This document shows, piece by piece, positions 24,982 to 34,900 of a stretch of DNA of 46,573 nucleotides. Origin of the DNA: an uncultured Granulicella sp. (GTDB lineage: Bacteria; Acidobacteriota; Terriglobia; Terriglobales; Acidobacteriaceae); the NCBI GenBank assembly GCA_937873145.1, contig CALMVK010000146.1, positions 1 through 46,573 on the forward strand, given 5' to 3'. Under the pieces are notes generated by a model. That model was not told the DNA's origin, made no database searches, and was given only the letters and a program-made list of their open reading frames with translations. Each line of letters begins with the position of its first letter. Positions within the stretch are counted from its first letter, which is position 1. A program made the position numbers and the translations under genes.

Positions 24982-25410
24982 CTATTGTATCCGGCTGGCC
25001 TGGTGCCTGTTGCGCAGCAGGTGGTCGAGCGAGAGCTCGTTGTACTCCACCAGATACAGCAGAATGAAAAAGAGAGCGCTGTACACAAGTTGCTGGCCAG
25101 CCACATCCCACTGCTGATTGAAGGTAACGCCGACGGTCAACGCCATCATGAAGAGTGCGCCGACGATCAGCGCGACGCGCGTGAGCAAGCCCAGCAGCAA
25201 CGCCGCGCCCAGCAGCGCCTCGATCCACGGAATGGCATAGGCAAAGCCGACCACCAAGCTATGCGGCAAAGGTGACTTTGCCATGTGGTCTGCAGTGCTG
25301 CCCGCGAAGCTCCCCACGCCGTGATAGATCCGGATCAGGCCATGGCCGGCGAAGTTGACCCCCAAGGCTATCCGCAGCAGGCCGTAGGCAAGGGAGCGAT
25401 CGCGCTTCAC
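24982..25410 (-). CDS. DoxX family membrane protein
   Basis: A 142-residue four-helix DoxX family protein. It opens with LRIALGVNFAGHGLIRIYHG, the usual first helix with a His/Gly motif, followed by PWIEALLGAALLLGLLTRVALI and two further helices. DoxX-like proteins have been linked to quinone or thiosulfate oxidation and to redox stress, but most members have no known reaction. The start is a GTG whose last two bases are shared with the dnaE stop (GTGA), so it is tightly coupled to dnaE. It separates dnaE from accA, which are neighbours in many bacteria. Confidence 0.88.
   Translation of the reverse strand: MKRDRSLAYGLLRIALGVNFAGHGLIRIYHGVGSFAGSTADHMAKSPLPHSLVVGFAYAIPWIEALLGAALLLGLLTRVALIVGALFMMALTVGVTFNQQWDVAGQQLVYSALFFILLYLVEYNELSLDHLLRNRHQASRIQ
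24984..24989 (-). promoter_or_regulatory. -10 box TACAAT, leaderless-type internal promoter of accA
   Basis: TACAAT on the minus strand is followed by seven bases and the accA ATG at 24976. The box lies within the last codons of doxX, so accA could be transcribed independently of dnaE-doxX. Confidence 0.45.
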
Positions 25411-28400
25411 TGGATCACCCTGACGCCGCCCCGCCCTACCAGCTCCTCAACCCGATCGATAAACAGTCGGTCCGCCGCAACCATCACCGTACTCGGTTCC
25501 AGCACCGCGCAAAACTCCCCCGGCTCTTCAAAGTCGAGCAGCAGCTTACCCGCACCAGGCGACTCGAGGAATAGCCGCGACAGCTTCTCAAGCAGAGCCG
25601 CATCGGGAGAGTGCAGCGGCACCTTGATCCGCAGCGCGTCCGGCAGCTTCAGCTTCACGTCTTCGAGCGCCTGGATGGCCGAGACCGCCAGCTTGGGCGC
25701 CGAGTCCTCTTCGCCGCGCAACGATCCGCGCACCACGACGGGAACCTCGATCTTCAGCTTCTCGGCCAGCTTCTCAAAGCTCTGCGGAAAGGCGATCAGC
25801 TCGATCTTGCCAACTGTGTCTTCCAGGCACGCCTGCGCGTAGAACTCTCCGGATTTCTTCGATTTGGCCACTTTCAGCCCGGTGATCACGCCAGCGACCG
25901 AAATCTCGTTCGGCTCAGGACCGTTGCCGCCGCGCCGGAAGACCTGCGGCTCCGGCTTCATCTCGCAGGCGGTGACGGTGTCGATCGTCTTCAGATTGCG
26001 CAGCTTTTCGCGATACTTGTCCATGGGGTGCCCGCTGACGAAGAAGCCAAGGACCTCTTTTTCGTTTTGCAGACGGGTGTGCTCGTCCCACTCCGGCGCG
26101 TTCGGTAAGCCTTCGGCCTTGTTGCTGGAAGCCGCCGTAAAATCCGAGTCGAAGATGCCAAACAGCCCATGCTGGCCGGCAGCACGATCCTTCTGCGCCT
26201 TTTGCGCGCGCTCCATGGCGTTGTCGAGCGCGGCCATCACGGCAGCTCGCTTGCCGAAGCAGTCCATGGCCCCGGACTTGATCAGGGACTCGAGCACACG
26301 CTTGTTCAGCAACCGCAGGTCAACCTTCTCGCAGAACTCCCACAGGCTTGCGAATCCAGCTTTGCCTTCTGCCCTCAAGGCAGCACGCGCCTCGATAATC
26401 GAGACGATGGCGTTATAGCCTACGTTCTTGATGGCGGCGAGACCGAAGCCGATCGCCTCGCCGGAGGCAGTTTTGACCGGGGTAAAGTTGGCGTCCGAGA
26501 CCTGCACGTTCGGCGGCACGACCGGAATGTTGATCTCCCGGCACTCGGAGATGTACTTGACCACGTTCTCGGGTTTCGAAGTCTCGCTCGTCAGCAGCGC
26601 AGCCATAAACTCGACCGGATAATGCGTCTTCAGATAAGCCGTGTGATAGGCCAGCAGCGAGTACGCCGCCGAGTGCGACTTGTTGAAGCCGTAGCCCGCG
26701 AACTCGGCCATCAGGTCGAAGATCTTGCCGGCTTTCTCTTTGGAGTACTTCTTCTCCGCCGCGCCGGCCATGAAGCGCTCGCGCTGCTTGGCCATCTCCG
26801 CATGATCTTTCTTGCCCATCGCCCGGCGCAGCAGGTCGGCCTCGCCGAGCGCGTAGCCCCCGACCGCCGCGGCCACCTGCATCACCTGCTCCTGGTAGAC
26901 CATGACGCCCAGCGTCTCTTTAAGGATGACCTCCATCACCGGAAGCTCATATTCGACCGCGCGCCGGCCCCATTTGCGCTCGATGAAGTCGTCGATCATG
27001 CCCATCGGTCCGGGCCGATAGAGCGCGTTCAACGCGGTTAGGTCCTCGACCCGGGTCGGCTTGTAGCGCCGCAGCACGTCGCGCATGCCTCCCGATTCAA
27101 ACTGAAAGACGCCACTGGTCAGCGCCTTATGGAAGACCTGCTCGTAGGTCTTCGCATCGTCGAGCGGAATCTTGGCTAGATCGAGCCGCTCGCCACGCGT
27201 CTGTTCAATCAGCTTGAGCGCATCGTCGATGACCGTCAGCGTCGTTAGGCCGAGAAAGTCCATCTTCAGCAGGCCCATTTTTTCGATCGCGCCCATGTCG
27301 TAGCTGGTCACGATCGCCTCATCCTTGGTGCGGGTCACCGGCACCAGTTCCGTCAGCGGACTGGGCGCAATGACGACGCCGGCCGCATGCACGCCCGCGC
27401 CCCGCACCAGACCTTCCAGCCGCATCGCCGTATCAATGAGCTCGCGAATCTTCGGTTCTCCCTCATACGCCTGAGAGAGCGGCCCGTTGTCCTTCAGTAC
27501 CTCGGCGATCGTCACGCCAATGCGCCCCTGGATCATCTTGGCGATGCGGTCGACTTCGCCGTAGGGCATGTCAAGCGCACGCCCGACGTCCTTGATCGCG
27601 GCCTTGGCGGCCATCGTATTAAAGGTGATGATCTGCGCGACCTGGTCGGTGCCGTATTTGCGCCGCACGTACTCGATGACCTCGCCGCGGCGATTCATGC
27701 AGAAATCAATGTCGATATCCGGCATCGAGATACGGTCCGGGTTCAGAAAGCGCTCAAACAGCAGCTCATTCTGCAGCGGATCGACGTCGGTAATCTCCAT
27801 CGAGTAAGCAACCAGCGAGCCCGCGGCCGAGCCACGCCCCGGCCCCACCGGGATGTTTTGCTCGCGCGCATAGCGGATGAAGTCCCACACGATCATGAAG
27901 TAGCCGGGAAACTTCATCGCCTTGATGCACTCGATCTCGCGGTCGAGCCGTGCATGGTAGTCCTCTTCAGTCTTGCGCAGCAGGCCCCGCGCGCGCAGAT
28001 GCGCGACATTGGTGGCGAGCCGCTTCTGCAGGCCTTCGCGACACACCTGCTCGAAAAAGCTGTCGAGCGTCATGCCTTCCGGAACCGGAAACTCGGGAAA
28101 GGGATTGTCGACCTTGTTGAGCTTCAGGTTGCAGCGCTCCGGAAACTGCATGGTCCGGCTCAGCACCTCGGGGTGATCGGGGAACATGCGCGCCATCTCG
28201 TCGGCGGTCTTGACAAAAAACTCTTCCGTGTCGAACTTGAAACGCTTCGGATCGTTCATCGAGCCGGCCGTCTGCACACAGAGCAGAACCTCATGCGCGC
28301 GGCTGTCTCCGCTTTCGATATAGTGCGAGTCGTTGGTGGCGATGAGCGGAATGTTCAGGTCCTGCTCCATGCGGAACATGGCTTCAACTACGGCCTTATC

Positions 28401-28946
28401 CGGAGCTAGATGATGATCCTGCACTTCGAGGAAGAAGTTACCGCGGCCGAAGATCTCTTCGAAGTTACCCGCGGTCGTACGGGCCTTCTCGTACTCGCCG
28501 GCCATGAGTTGCTGTGAGACCTCGCCCGCCAGGCAGCCTGAAAACCCAATCAAACCCCGCGTGTGCCGGGCCAGGAACGCCTTCGAGACCCGCGGTTTGC
28601 GATAGAAGCCATGTAACGCCGCCTCACTCGTGAGCCGCACCAGGTTCCGGTATCCCTCCTCGTTCTCGGCCAGCACCAACAGATGGTTGTACTTGTCGCC
28701 ATCCCCCTTGGCCCGATGGTCCTCCGCCTGGCAGATGTACAGCTCGCACCCAAGGATCGGTTTGATCCCCTTCTTTTTGGCTGAGTCAAAAAAGTGCACA
28801 GCTCCGAAGATGTTCCCGTGATCGGTCATAGCGACCGACTTTTGCCCGATCTGGTCCACATGCGACAACAATTTGTCGACGTCGCAGGCTCCGTCTAGAA
28901 GCGAGTAATCGGTGTGCAGGTGCAGATGCGTAAACTCAGCGGCCAT
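25407..28946 (-). CDS. dnaE: DNA polymerase III subunit alpha
   Basis: The replicative polymerase, 1179 residues, close to E. coli DnaE (1160). The N-terminal PHP domain is clear (THLHLHTDYSLLDGAC, MTDHGNIFGAVHF, ILGCELYI). The palm holds the catalytic MPDIDIDF near residue 407, with the downstream LKMDFLGLTTLTVI and GPGRGSAAGSLVAYS segments. The fingers region has RPGPMGMIDDFIERKWG and FNKSHSAAYSLLAYHTAYLK. A C-terminal OB fold follows (ISVAGVITGLKVAKSKKSGEFYA). It heads the operon with doxX, accA and the CPBP gene. TAAAAT lies six bases before the ATG and no Shine-Dalgarno is evident beyond a weak AGAGAG. Confidence 0.97.
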   Translation of the reverse strand: MAAEFTHLHLHTDYSLLDGACDVDKLLSHVDQIGQKSVAMTDHGNIFGAVHFFDSAKKKGIKPILGCELYICQAEDHRAKGDGDKYNHLLVLAENEEGYRNLVRLTSEAALHGFYRKPRVSKAFLARHTRGLIGFSGCLAGEVSQQLMAGEYEKARTTAGNFEEIFGRGNFFLEVQDHHLAPDKAVVEAMFRMEQDLNIPLIATNDSHYIESGDSRAHEVLLCVQTAGSMNDPKRFKFDTEEFFVKTADEMARMFPDHPEVLSRTMQFPERCNLKLNKVDNPFPEFPVPEGMTLDSFFEQVCREGLQKRLATNVAHLRARGLLRKTEEDYHARLDREIECIKAMKFPGYFMIVWDFIRYAREQNIPVGPGRGSAAGSLVAYSMEITDVDPLQNELLFERFLNPDRISMPDIDIDFCMNRRGEVIEYVRRKYGTDQVAQIITFNTMAAKAAIKDVGRALDMPYGEVDRIAKMIQGRIGVTIAEVLKDNGPLSQAYEGEPKIRELIDTAMRLEGLVRGAGVHAAGVVIAPSPLTELVPVTRTKDEAIVTSYDMGAIEKMGLLKMDFLGLTTLTVIDDALKLIEQTRGERLDLAKIPLDDAKTYEQVFHKALTSGVFQFESGGMRDVLRRYKPTRVEDLTALNALYRPGPMGMIDDFIERKWGRRAVEYELPVMEVILKETLGVMVYQEQVMQVAAAVGGYALGEADLLRRAMGKKDHAEMAKQRERFMAGAAEKKYSKEKAGKIFDLMAEFAGYGFNKSHSAAYSLLAYHTAYLKTHYPVEFMAALLTSETSKPENVVKYISECREINIPVVPPNVQVSDANFTPVKTASGEAIGFGLAAIKNVGYNAIVSIIEARAALRAEGKAGFASLWEFCEKVDLRLLNKRVLESLIKSGAMDCFGKRAAVMAALDNAMERAQKAQKDRAAGQHGLFGIFDSDFTAASSNKAEGLPNAPEWDEHTRLQNEKEVLGFFVSGHPMDKYREKLRNLKTIDTVTACEMKPEPQVFRRGGNGPEPNEISVAGVITGLKVAKSKKSGEFYAQACLEDTVGKIELIAFPQSFEKLAEKLKIEVPVVVRGSLRGEEDSAPKLAVSAIQALEDVKLKLPDALRIKVPLHSPDAALLEKLSRLFLESPGAGKLLLDFEEPGEFCAVLEPSTVMVAADRLFIDRVEELVGRGGVRVIQ

Positions 28947-28952
28947 CTCTCT

Positions 28953-28958
28953 ATTTTA
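28953..28958 (-). promoter_or_regulatory. -10 box TAAAAT, leaderless-type promoter of dnaE
   Basis: TAAAAT on the minus strand, then six bases (agagag), then the dnaE ATG at 28946. A weak TTTGGC -35 lies about 16 bases upstream of the box. Confidence 0.45.
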
Positions 28959-29112
28959 TGGCTCGAGCGTCCCCGCCAAAGGCATGTACCTCGTACCGTG
29001 AGGAAAAGCCCGACCAATTAGCTCCCGCTCCAGAGGGCAACTCCATGCGGTAGGCATAGCTCTTACTCCGTGTCGACTGGCTGTTCGTACTGGGTCTCGG
29101 AACGGCGCATCC

Positions 29113-29138
29113 CTGGCAATCAGTTCTGGCAATCAGCT
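29113..29138. repeat. Tandem 13-bp direct repeat before the SDR gene
   Basis: CTGGCAATCAGTT is followed immediately by CTGGCAATCAGCT, 18 bases before the ATG at 29156. Two adjacent half-helical-turn-plus repeats so close to the start could be an operator or part of a promoter, or a replication slippage product. Confidence 0.6.
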
Positions 29139-29155
29139 TTAGCGGAGATATGCCA

Positions 29156-29944
29156 ATGGGCACACAACTTGCAATCGTAACGGGAGCTTCAAGCGGGATC
29201 GGGTACAACCTGGCGAAGGTGTTCGCTGAAAACGGCTTTGACCTTGTCATCGGTTCTAACGGCGATCGCCTTGAGCAGGCCGAGGCCGACTTCAAAGCAC
29301 TTGGAGTAGAGGTCACGGCGGTTCAATCGGATCTCGCCAGCTTTGATGGTATCGACGAGTTTTGGAAGACCGTTGCCGCCTCTGGAAGCAAGGTGGATGC
29401 GGCCGCGCTCAACGTCGGCGTGGGACTGGGCGGGTCGTTTCAGCAGACCGATCTCCAGGCAGAGATCAAGATGATTCGCCTCAACGTAGAAGGAACGACA
29501 CATCTGGCCAAGCACGTGGTGCAGCATATGGTCGCGAACCGTGCGGGAAAGATTCTCTTCACCGCATCCCTCGCGTCGGAGATGGTAGCTCCTGGCGAAG
29601 CGGTCTATGCGGCTACCAAGGCATTTATTCTCTCTCTCTCGAAGAGCTTGGCGGCGGAACTCAAAGACACTGGCGTTACCGTGACTGCGCTGCAGCCTGG
29701 GCCTGTGGACACAGACTTCTTTCATCGCGCGGACATGGACAACACCCAGGTCGGCCAGGAAGGCAAGAAGGAAAGTGAGCCCTACGATGTAGCCAAGCAG
29801 GGCTTCAAGGCTTTGATAGCTGGCGACCAACATGTCTACGCCGCCAGCCTGAAGACCAAGCTTGAAGGAGCTGTGGTGGGCTTGGTTCCCGACTCAATCA
29901 TTGCATCCATGCACGAAAAGATGGTTAGGCCTACCGATCAGTAA
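29156..29944 (+). CDS. Short-chain dehydrogenase/reductase (SDR)
   Basis: A 262-residue classical SDR. The cofactor motif TGASSGIG is at residues 9-16, the structural Asn is N110, and the catalytic Ser138, Tyr151 and Lys155 (VYAATKAF) are in place; PGPVDTDFF follows as the usual post-catalytic loop. The substrate is unknown. ATG 29156 is favoured because GGAG lies eight bases upstream; an ATG two codons earlier is too close. It is the first of three co-directional genes (SDR, SRPBCC, zinc alcohol dehydrogenase) with short gaps, most likely one operon. Confidence 0.9.
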   Translation: MGTQLAIVTGASSGIGYNLAKVFAENGFDLVIGSNGDRLEQAEADFKALGVEVTAVQSDLASFDGIDEFWKTVAASGSKVDAAALNVGVGLGGSFQQTDLQAEIKMIRLNVEGTTHLAKHVVQHMVANRAGKILFTASLASEMVAPGEAVYAATKAFILSLSKSLAAELKDTGVTVTALQPGPVDTDFFHRADMDNTQVGQEGKKESEPYDVAKQGFKALIAGDQHVYAASLKTKLEGAVVGLVPDSIIASMHEKMVRPTDQ

Positions 29945-29971
29945 CGCATCAGCCGGCATAAGGAGAACAAG

Positions 29972-30598
29972 ATGGAAACAGCAAAAGAAGCAAGTTTGGC
30001 AGGAACGATGTATGCGCCTTTGCCCGAGGGGACCAACGATGGCCGTGTGACCGCGCATGCCGTGCAGACCATCAACGCAGATGCTGAGGAACTCTATAAG
30101 GTCTGGTCCGACGTTACGCGTTTCCCCCGCTGGCAAGAGCATGTGGTCTCCGTAACGCCGACGAGCAAAACGACCAGCCACTGGGTGGTTGGCAATCCAG
30201 AAGATCAGGATGGAAAACGAATCGAGTTCGACTCAGAGATCACGGAAGACGTTGCAGGCCAGAAGATTGCCTGGCAGTCGATCTCGCCCGAGGTGGAGCA
30301 GTACGGCTCCGTCACCTTCAAGCAAGCTGCCTCTGGCCGGGGTACCCTCGTGACGCTTATCCAGACGGTCAAGGTGCCTGCAGGCCGGCTGGGAAATGCC
30401 GTCGCTTCGGTCGTGGCGCGGGGTCCAGCGCAGACCGTGAAAGAAAACTTACGCCACTTCAAAGAGATGGCTGAAGCGGGAGAGATTCCCTCAGTGGCCG
30501 GTCAGTCGCACGGGCCTCGCGGGATTGTCGGCGGAATCAAGGAATGGATGTACGGCGAGACCAATCCTACCCCGCCCGGATCAAGCGACCGCAGCTAA
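29972..30598 (+). CDS. SRPBCC / polyketide cyclase-like protein
   Basis: A 208-residue protein with a START-like SRPBCC domain at about 30-170: VTAHAVQTINADAEELYKVWSDVTRFPRW is the typical opening, followed by alternating strands and the long C-terminal helix (VARGPAQTVKENLRHFKEMAEAGE). Such domains bind hydrophobic ligands in a deep cavity. The last 35 residues are Gly/Pro-rich. AAGGAGAACAAG precedes the ATG, a strong ribosome site. It lies 27 nt after the SDR gene and 46 nt before the dehydrogenase. Ligand and role are unknown. Confidence 0.85.
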   Translation: METAKEASLAGTMYAPLPEGTNDGRVTAHAVQTINADAEELYKVWSDVTRFPRWQEHVVSVTPTSKTTSHWVVGNPEDQDGKRIEFDSEITEDVAGQKIAWQSISPEVEQYGSVTFKQAASGRGTLVTLIQTVKVPAGRLGNAVASVVARGPAQTVKENLRHFKEMAEAGEIPSVAGQSHGPRGIVGGIKEWMYGETNPTPPGSSDRS

Positions 30599-30644
30599 CG
30601 ACCGCACGTAACCCAGCATGACGGACATAGGTAGAGGAGATGCA

Positions 30645-31868
30645 ATGAAAGCAGTTTGTTGGATGGGAAAAGAAAAGATTGAAGTCCATACGGTTAAAGA
30701 TCCGGAGATCATCAATCCGCACGATGCCATTATCCGCGTGACGCGCACGGCGATCTGCGGAAGCGATCTGCATCTGTACGGCGGCTTCATTCCCACGATG
30801 GAGTCGGGCGACATCCTTGGACACGAGTTTATGGGTATTGTCGAAGAGGTTGGCCCAGAGGTCAAGAAGTTGAAACGTGGTGACCGCGTTGTGATCCCTT
30901 TCACGATCGCTTGCGGTAACTGCTTCTTCTGCAAAGACAATCTGTGGAGCCTTTGCGATAACTCAAACCCAAACGCGCATATCGCTGAAGAGCTTTACGG
31001 CTACTCCGGTTCTGCCCTGTTTGGCTTCTCACACATCTACGGCGGATACGCAGGAGGCCAGGCGCAGTACGCTCGTATTCCCTTTGCCGACGTCGGCCCC
31101 ATCAAGATCGAGAATGATCTGGCCGATGACAAGGTTCTCTTTCTTTCAGACATTTTTCCTACTGGTTATCAAGGCGCGGAGAATGCCAATATTAAGCCGG
31201 GCGATACCGTTGCCGTATGGGGCTGTGGTCCGGTCGGCATCTTTGCCGTGGCCAGCGCCTTTATGCTGGGCGCGGAAAAAGTGATCGCTATCGACCGCTT
31301 CCCGGAGCGTCTCAAGCTTGCCCGCGATCTCGGTGCTATCACCATTAAGTACGATGAGAAAGAAGTGAATATCGTAGAAGCACTGCGCGACTTGAGCGGC
31401 GGTGTCGGGCCGGACAGCTGCATCGACGCAGTTGGTATCGAGGCGCACTCTTCTACGGCCGTGGGGATTTACGACAAAGTTGAGCAGGCAATGATGCTCG
31501 AAACGGACAGCCCGTTTGTGTTGCGACAGGCCATCCAGGCGATCCGCAAAGGCGGAACGTTGTCCATCCCGGGTGTATACGGCGGAGTGCTCAATAAGGT
31601 GAACTTCGGGGCGGCCTTCGGCAAAGGCATCAAGATGGCAATGGGCCAGACCAACATGCACAAGTATCTCAAGCCATTGCTGCAGCGGATTGAAGAAGGT
31701 CAGCTTGACCCCAGCTTCATCATCTCGCACATCATCGGCATTGAGCAGGCCCCGAAGCTCTACCCGATCTGGCAAAAGAAGCAAGAGCAGGTCACCAAGA
31801 TCGTGATCGATCCATGGATGGATACGATCCGGCCGGAGGTCGACGGGCGTGTGTTGCTCGCCAACTGA
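30645..31868 (+). CDS. Zinc-dependent alcohol dehydrogenase (MDR family)
   Basis: A 407-residue medium-chain dehydrogenase/reductase. The catalytic-zinc Cys is in AICGSDLHLYGG and the His/Glu pair in GHEFMGIVEEVG. The structural zinc lobe is CGNCFFCKDNLWSLC. The cofactor motif is VWGCGPVGIFAVASA, with AIDRFPERL suggesting NAD. Its length and central insertion (about residues 105-145) resemble the formaldehyde dehydrogenase-like subgroup. ATG 30645 is chosen because GAGG lies seven bases upstream and family proteins begin MKAVCW. It ends the SDR-SRPBCC-ADH run and is followed by a strong hairpin. Confidence 0.92.
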   Translation: MKAVCWMGKEKIEVHTVKDPEIINPHDAIIRVTRTAICGSDLHLYGGFIPTMESGDILGHEFMGIVEEVGPEVKKLKRGDRVVIPFTIACGNCFFCKDNLWSLCDNSNPNAHIAEELYGYSGSALFGFSHIYGGYAGGQAQYARIPFADVGPIKIENDLADDKVLFLSDIFPTGYQGAENANIKPGDTVAVWGCGPVGIFAVASAFMLGAEKVIAIDRFPERLKLARDLGAITIKYDEKEVNIVEALRDLSGGVGPDSCIDAVGIEAHSSTAVGIYDKVEQAMMLETDSPFVLRQAIQAIRKGGTLSIPGVYGGVLNKVNFGAAFGKGIKMAMGQTNMHKYLKPLLQRIEEGQLDPSFIISHIIGIEQAPKLYPIWQKKQEQVTKIVIDPWMDTIRPEVDGRVLLAN

Positions 31869-31889
31869 CACTCATATACAAGGTTGAGC

Positions 31890-31922
31890 GATGGCCCGGC
31901 GATCTCAGGATCCCGGGCCATC
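31890..31922. terminator. Intrinsic terminator-like hairpin between convergent genes
   Basis: GATGGCCCGG (31890-31899) pairs perfectly over ten bases with CCGGGCCATC (31913-31922) around a 13-base loop, followed by ATTTGTT on the plus strand. It lies 21 nt after the dehydrogenase stop and just beyond the kinase stop on the other strand, so it may act in both directions. Confidence 0.75.
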
Positions 31923-31939
31923 ATTTGTTCCAGCTCAGC

Positions 31940-34900
31940 TCAGTTGTTCTCATGGCTATGCATACGAGCCTCCGTCAGCAGCGGCTGATTCGCATCGGCG
32001 GAGCGCCACATCTCTAGGAAGGTTCGATAAGCCTCGGCGCTGTTTCCTGTGTCGCCAATCTCTGCGAATGCCCGTGCCAAGCCAATCTCCGCAATTGGAT
32101 AGACGACGCTGCCCACCACAAACGGCAGTCCCCGGTGCGAGAGCACGGTTTGGAAGTCGACGATTCCGATCTGTACCTGATGCAGCAGCACGTGTGCCTG
32201 TCCGCGTAGAAGAGGAGTGAGCGAGATGAGATCGAATTGCCGTGCCGGCTTTAAGATCTCAAGTGCAGCCGAAGCATTTCCGTCGTGCAGAGCCAACGCA
32301 GCTTTCAGGTCGGGAATATAGTAGCCGTTCACAGCAAAGCTCTGAGGAAAGGACTGCTGGAGACGCAGGATACTCTGCTCAGCATGCACCGCGTCCCCGC
32401 ATAAGGCTTCGGCAATCCCGGCATTGAAGAGCGTGTTCATGCCTTGCGGGTGGTCGGCCGATTCGCGCGCCAAAGCGCCTGCTTCTTTACAGTCTCCCAG
32501 CAGAGCACGGTCCAGGGCACCCTGAGCCAGCATAAAAGCCGAGGCAGACCCCAGCCCAGGAATCTGCGCTGCCCGGCGCGCGCGATCTCGCCAAACTGCA
32601 TCGCCTGCGCCGAGCTGGCCGATGTTGTCCAGATATAAACCATAGCTCCAACCCGTTCGGCTTCCGGATGGGGCCGTCTGCATGGCTTGAATAGCGGCTG
32701 GAAGCCCTCGCTGCTGCCCCTCGAGATAGAGAGTGGTTAGGCTAAGCCCGTTGCTCTCAATGCCCACCTTCTGCGCCTGCGCGTCTACCTGTTCGGCTGC
32801 CTCATATCGATCGAGCGACAGCAAAGCGTTCTCTGCCTGCCGGTAGGCTTCAGAGTCGTACGGATTTTCCGCATACGCCTGCTGCGCAATCTGCAAAGCC
32901 TCCACCATCTTTCCTTGCAGACCCAGGCTTCGCGCCAGGGCTTCCAGCGCGGATGAGTCGCCCGGCACGCGATCCAAGTAGCTGCGAACTACCGCGGCGG
33001 CGTGAACCAGGTCGCCTGTGGTATCCATCTCATACTCATATTGGGTGAAGGTCCGGGTGCGTTCGCTTGCACCTTGGGCCGCGACCAGGGCCAATCTGGC
33101 GGCCTCGGCGGACGCGACCTCAGCCCGCTGCCGCCGGTAAAGCACAGCCAGGCGCAGTTGAGCATCGGCGAAGTGAGGATCCAAGGCCGTTGCACGCTGA
33201 TATAGCTGCAGTGCTGTAAGCGTCTGCCGCGCCGCCAGCGCCAAATTGCCCTGGTACAGCAGCTGCAGCGCCTGCAGATTGACCGTGGCTTCGCGGCTTA
33301 GCGGAACCGCCGCGTCGCGTAGAGAGGAATCGCTCTCGCCGGCTAGACGGCGCAGCGTCACAGCCATTTGATCGACAGCGGCCGGAAGAGCGTCAAGACT
33401 TACGACCTTTTGCTCGACACTCGTTACCACCTCATTCGAGGCAGTCTGGACCAGGTCGACGTGGATCAGGTACGGAGCATTTTTGCCGGAGATGCTTCCA
33501 AAGAGATAGTAGTTGGCCCCGGTGCGTGCGGCAACCCGTTGCGCCAGAGGCTTTCCGCTACTCACTCCGGTCTCTGCGGTCAAGGCGCGCCGTGCCAGCT
33601 CATAGGAATCCGAGCTGCGCAAAACCAGGTAAGGAGATTGCATCAAAGCAAGCTGCAAAGCCTGGCTGACGGTCCCGTCTAGAAGCGGTTCCCCGGTTCG
33701 GTTGTCTAGATCCGTCACGACAACGGAGGCTTGATTCGCAATCAGCAGATGCTTAAAGGGTCCATGTTTGAAAGCGAACAGACCGCCAACCAGGATCGCC
33801 AGCAAGACTGCCAAAACGATTGCCAGGCGTGCTGGACCGGCCCGCGAACGAACGCGCCGTCCAGGCACTTGCTCCTCTTCAAACATCCCCGGCAGGTCCG
33901 TTGGAGCTTCACCCACAGTTAACTCTCGGAGCAACAAGGAACGCGACGGCCTTGGACTGGTTCCAGAAGGAACGGCGCGGCTGCGCGACTCCTGGGCGAC
34001 CGCCAGACCTGCACCGGAGGGCTCTGTCGAACGCCCGGTTGCGTACGTTGAGACTGTAAACGCCGCACGCGATTGCTCCGGCTGCGCCGCTCTTTCCCTT
34101 GTCGGAACCCGCGCGACAGGACGCAGGAACTGGGAGCCAGACGAGCCGCGCGCGCTCGGGTTCAATGGCGCACTGTCCAGAGTCTCCGCCAATGGAAGCG
34201 AAGGCAGCAAAGACGCAGAGGGGTCCCGTGCGGCATCCAGTTCGGAGTCACGCCGGCGTAGCGGCCGCTTGTCTCGCGCCGCTGAATCGGAATTACGCAC
34301 CAGCGGCACCGTTGCGACAGCCTTCCGTAGCCAGCCTGCGTTCTTCTCTGACAGCTTCGCCAACGCCTCTTCAAGCTCGTGCGCCGTTTGGAAACGAGCC
34401 GTCCGCTCTTTTGCCATCAGTTTTAGAATGATCTTCTCAAGCTCCCGGGGAACGGCCTCGTTCCAACTCCGTACCGGCTCGGGGGGATGATTCAAGAGTT
34501 GAACGAACACAAGCGCACTGGTCGCTCCCTGAAAAGGAATGCGCCGCGTAGCCATCTCGTACATCACCACGCCTAAGGAAAACAGGTCTGAGCGCGAGTC
34601 GAGCGATTCGCCACGCGCTTGCTCGGGAGACATGTAGGCCAGGGTTCCTACCGTAGCACCCACGGCGGTAAGGTCGAGGGACCGGGAAGCGCGCGCACCT
34701 GGGCTGCCCCTCTCGATTTTGGCTAGCCCAAAGTCGAGGACCTTGGTCTGAACTCCTTTGTTTGCCTTGGGGATAAGGAAGATGTTGGCCGGCTTGATGT
34801 CACGGTGTACTACCCCCTTGGCATGCGCAGCTCCGAGAGCCTCGGCAACCTCGCGTGCGATACAGACAAATTCCTCAACCGGTATGCTGCCGTGCTGAAT

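Noticed and set aside
24977-25228. 84-residue upstream extension of accA
   Set aside because: It overlaps doxX in another frame and shows no AccA similarity; a -10 box and ATG lie at the shorter start.
27387-28409. Long plus-strand open frame of 340 codons opposite dnaE
   Set aside because: It is the antisense shadow of dnaE, which has clear PHP and polymerase motifs; the plus-strand product is Arg/His-rich with no family features.
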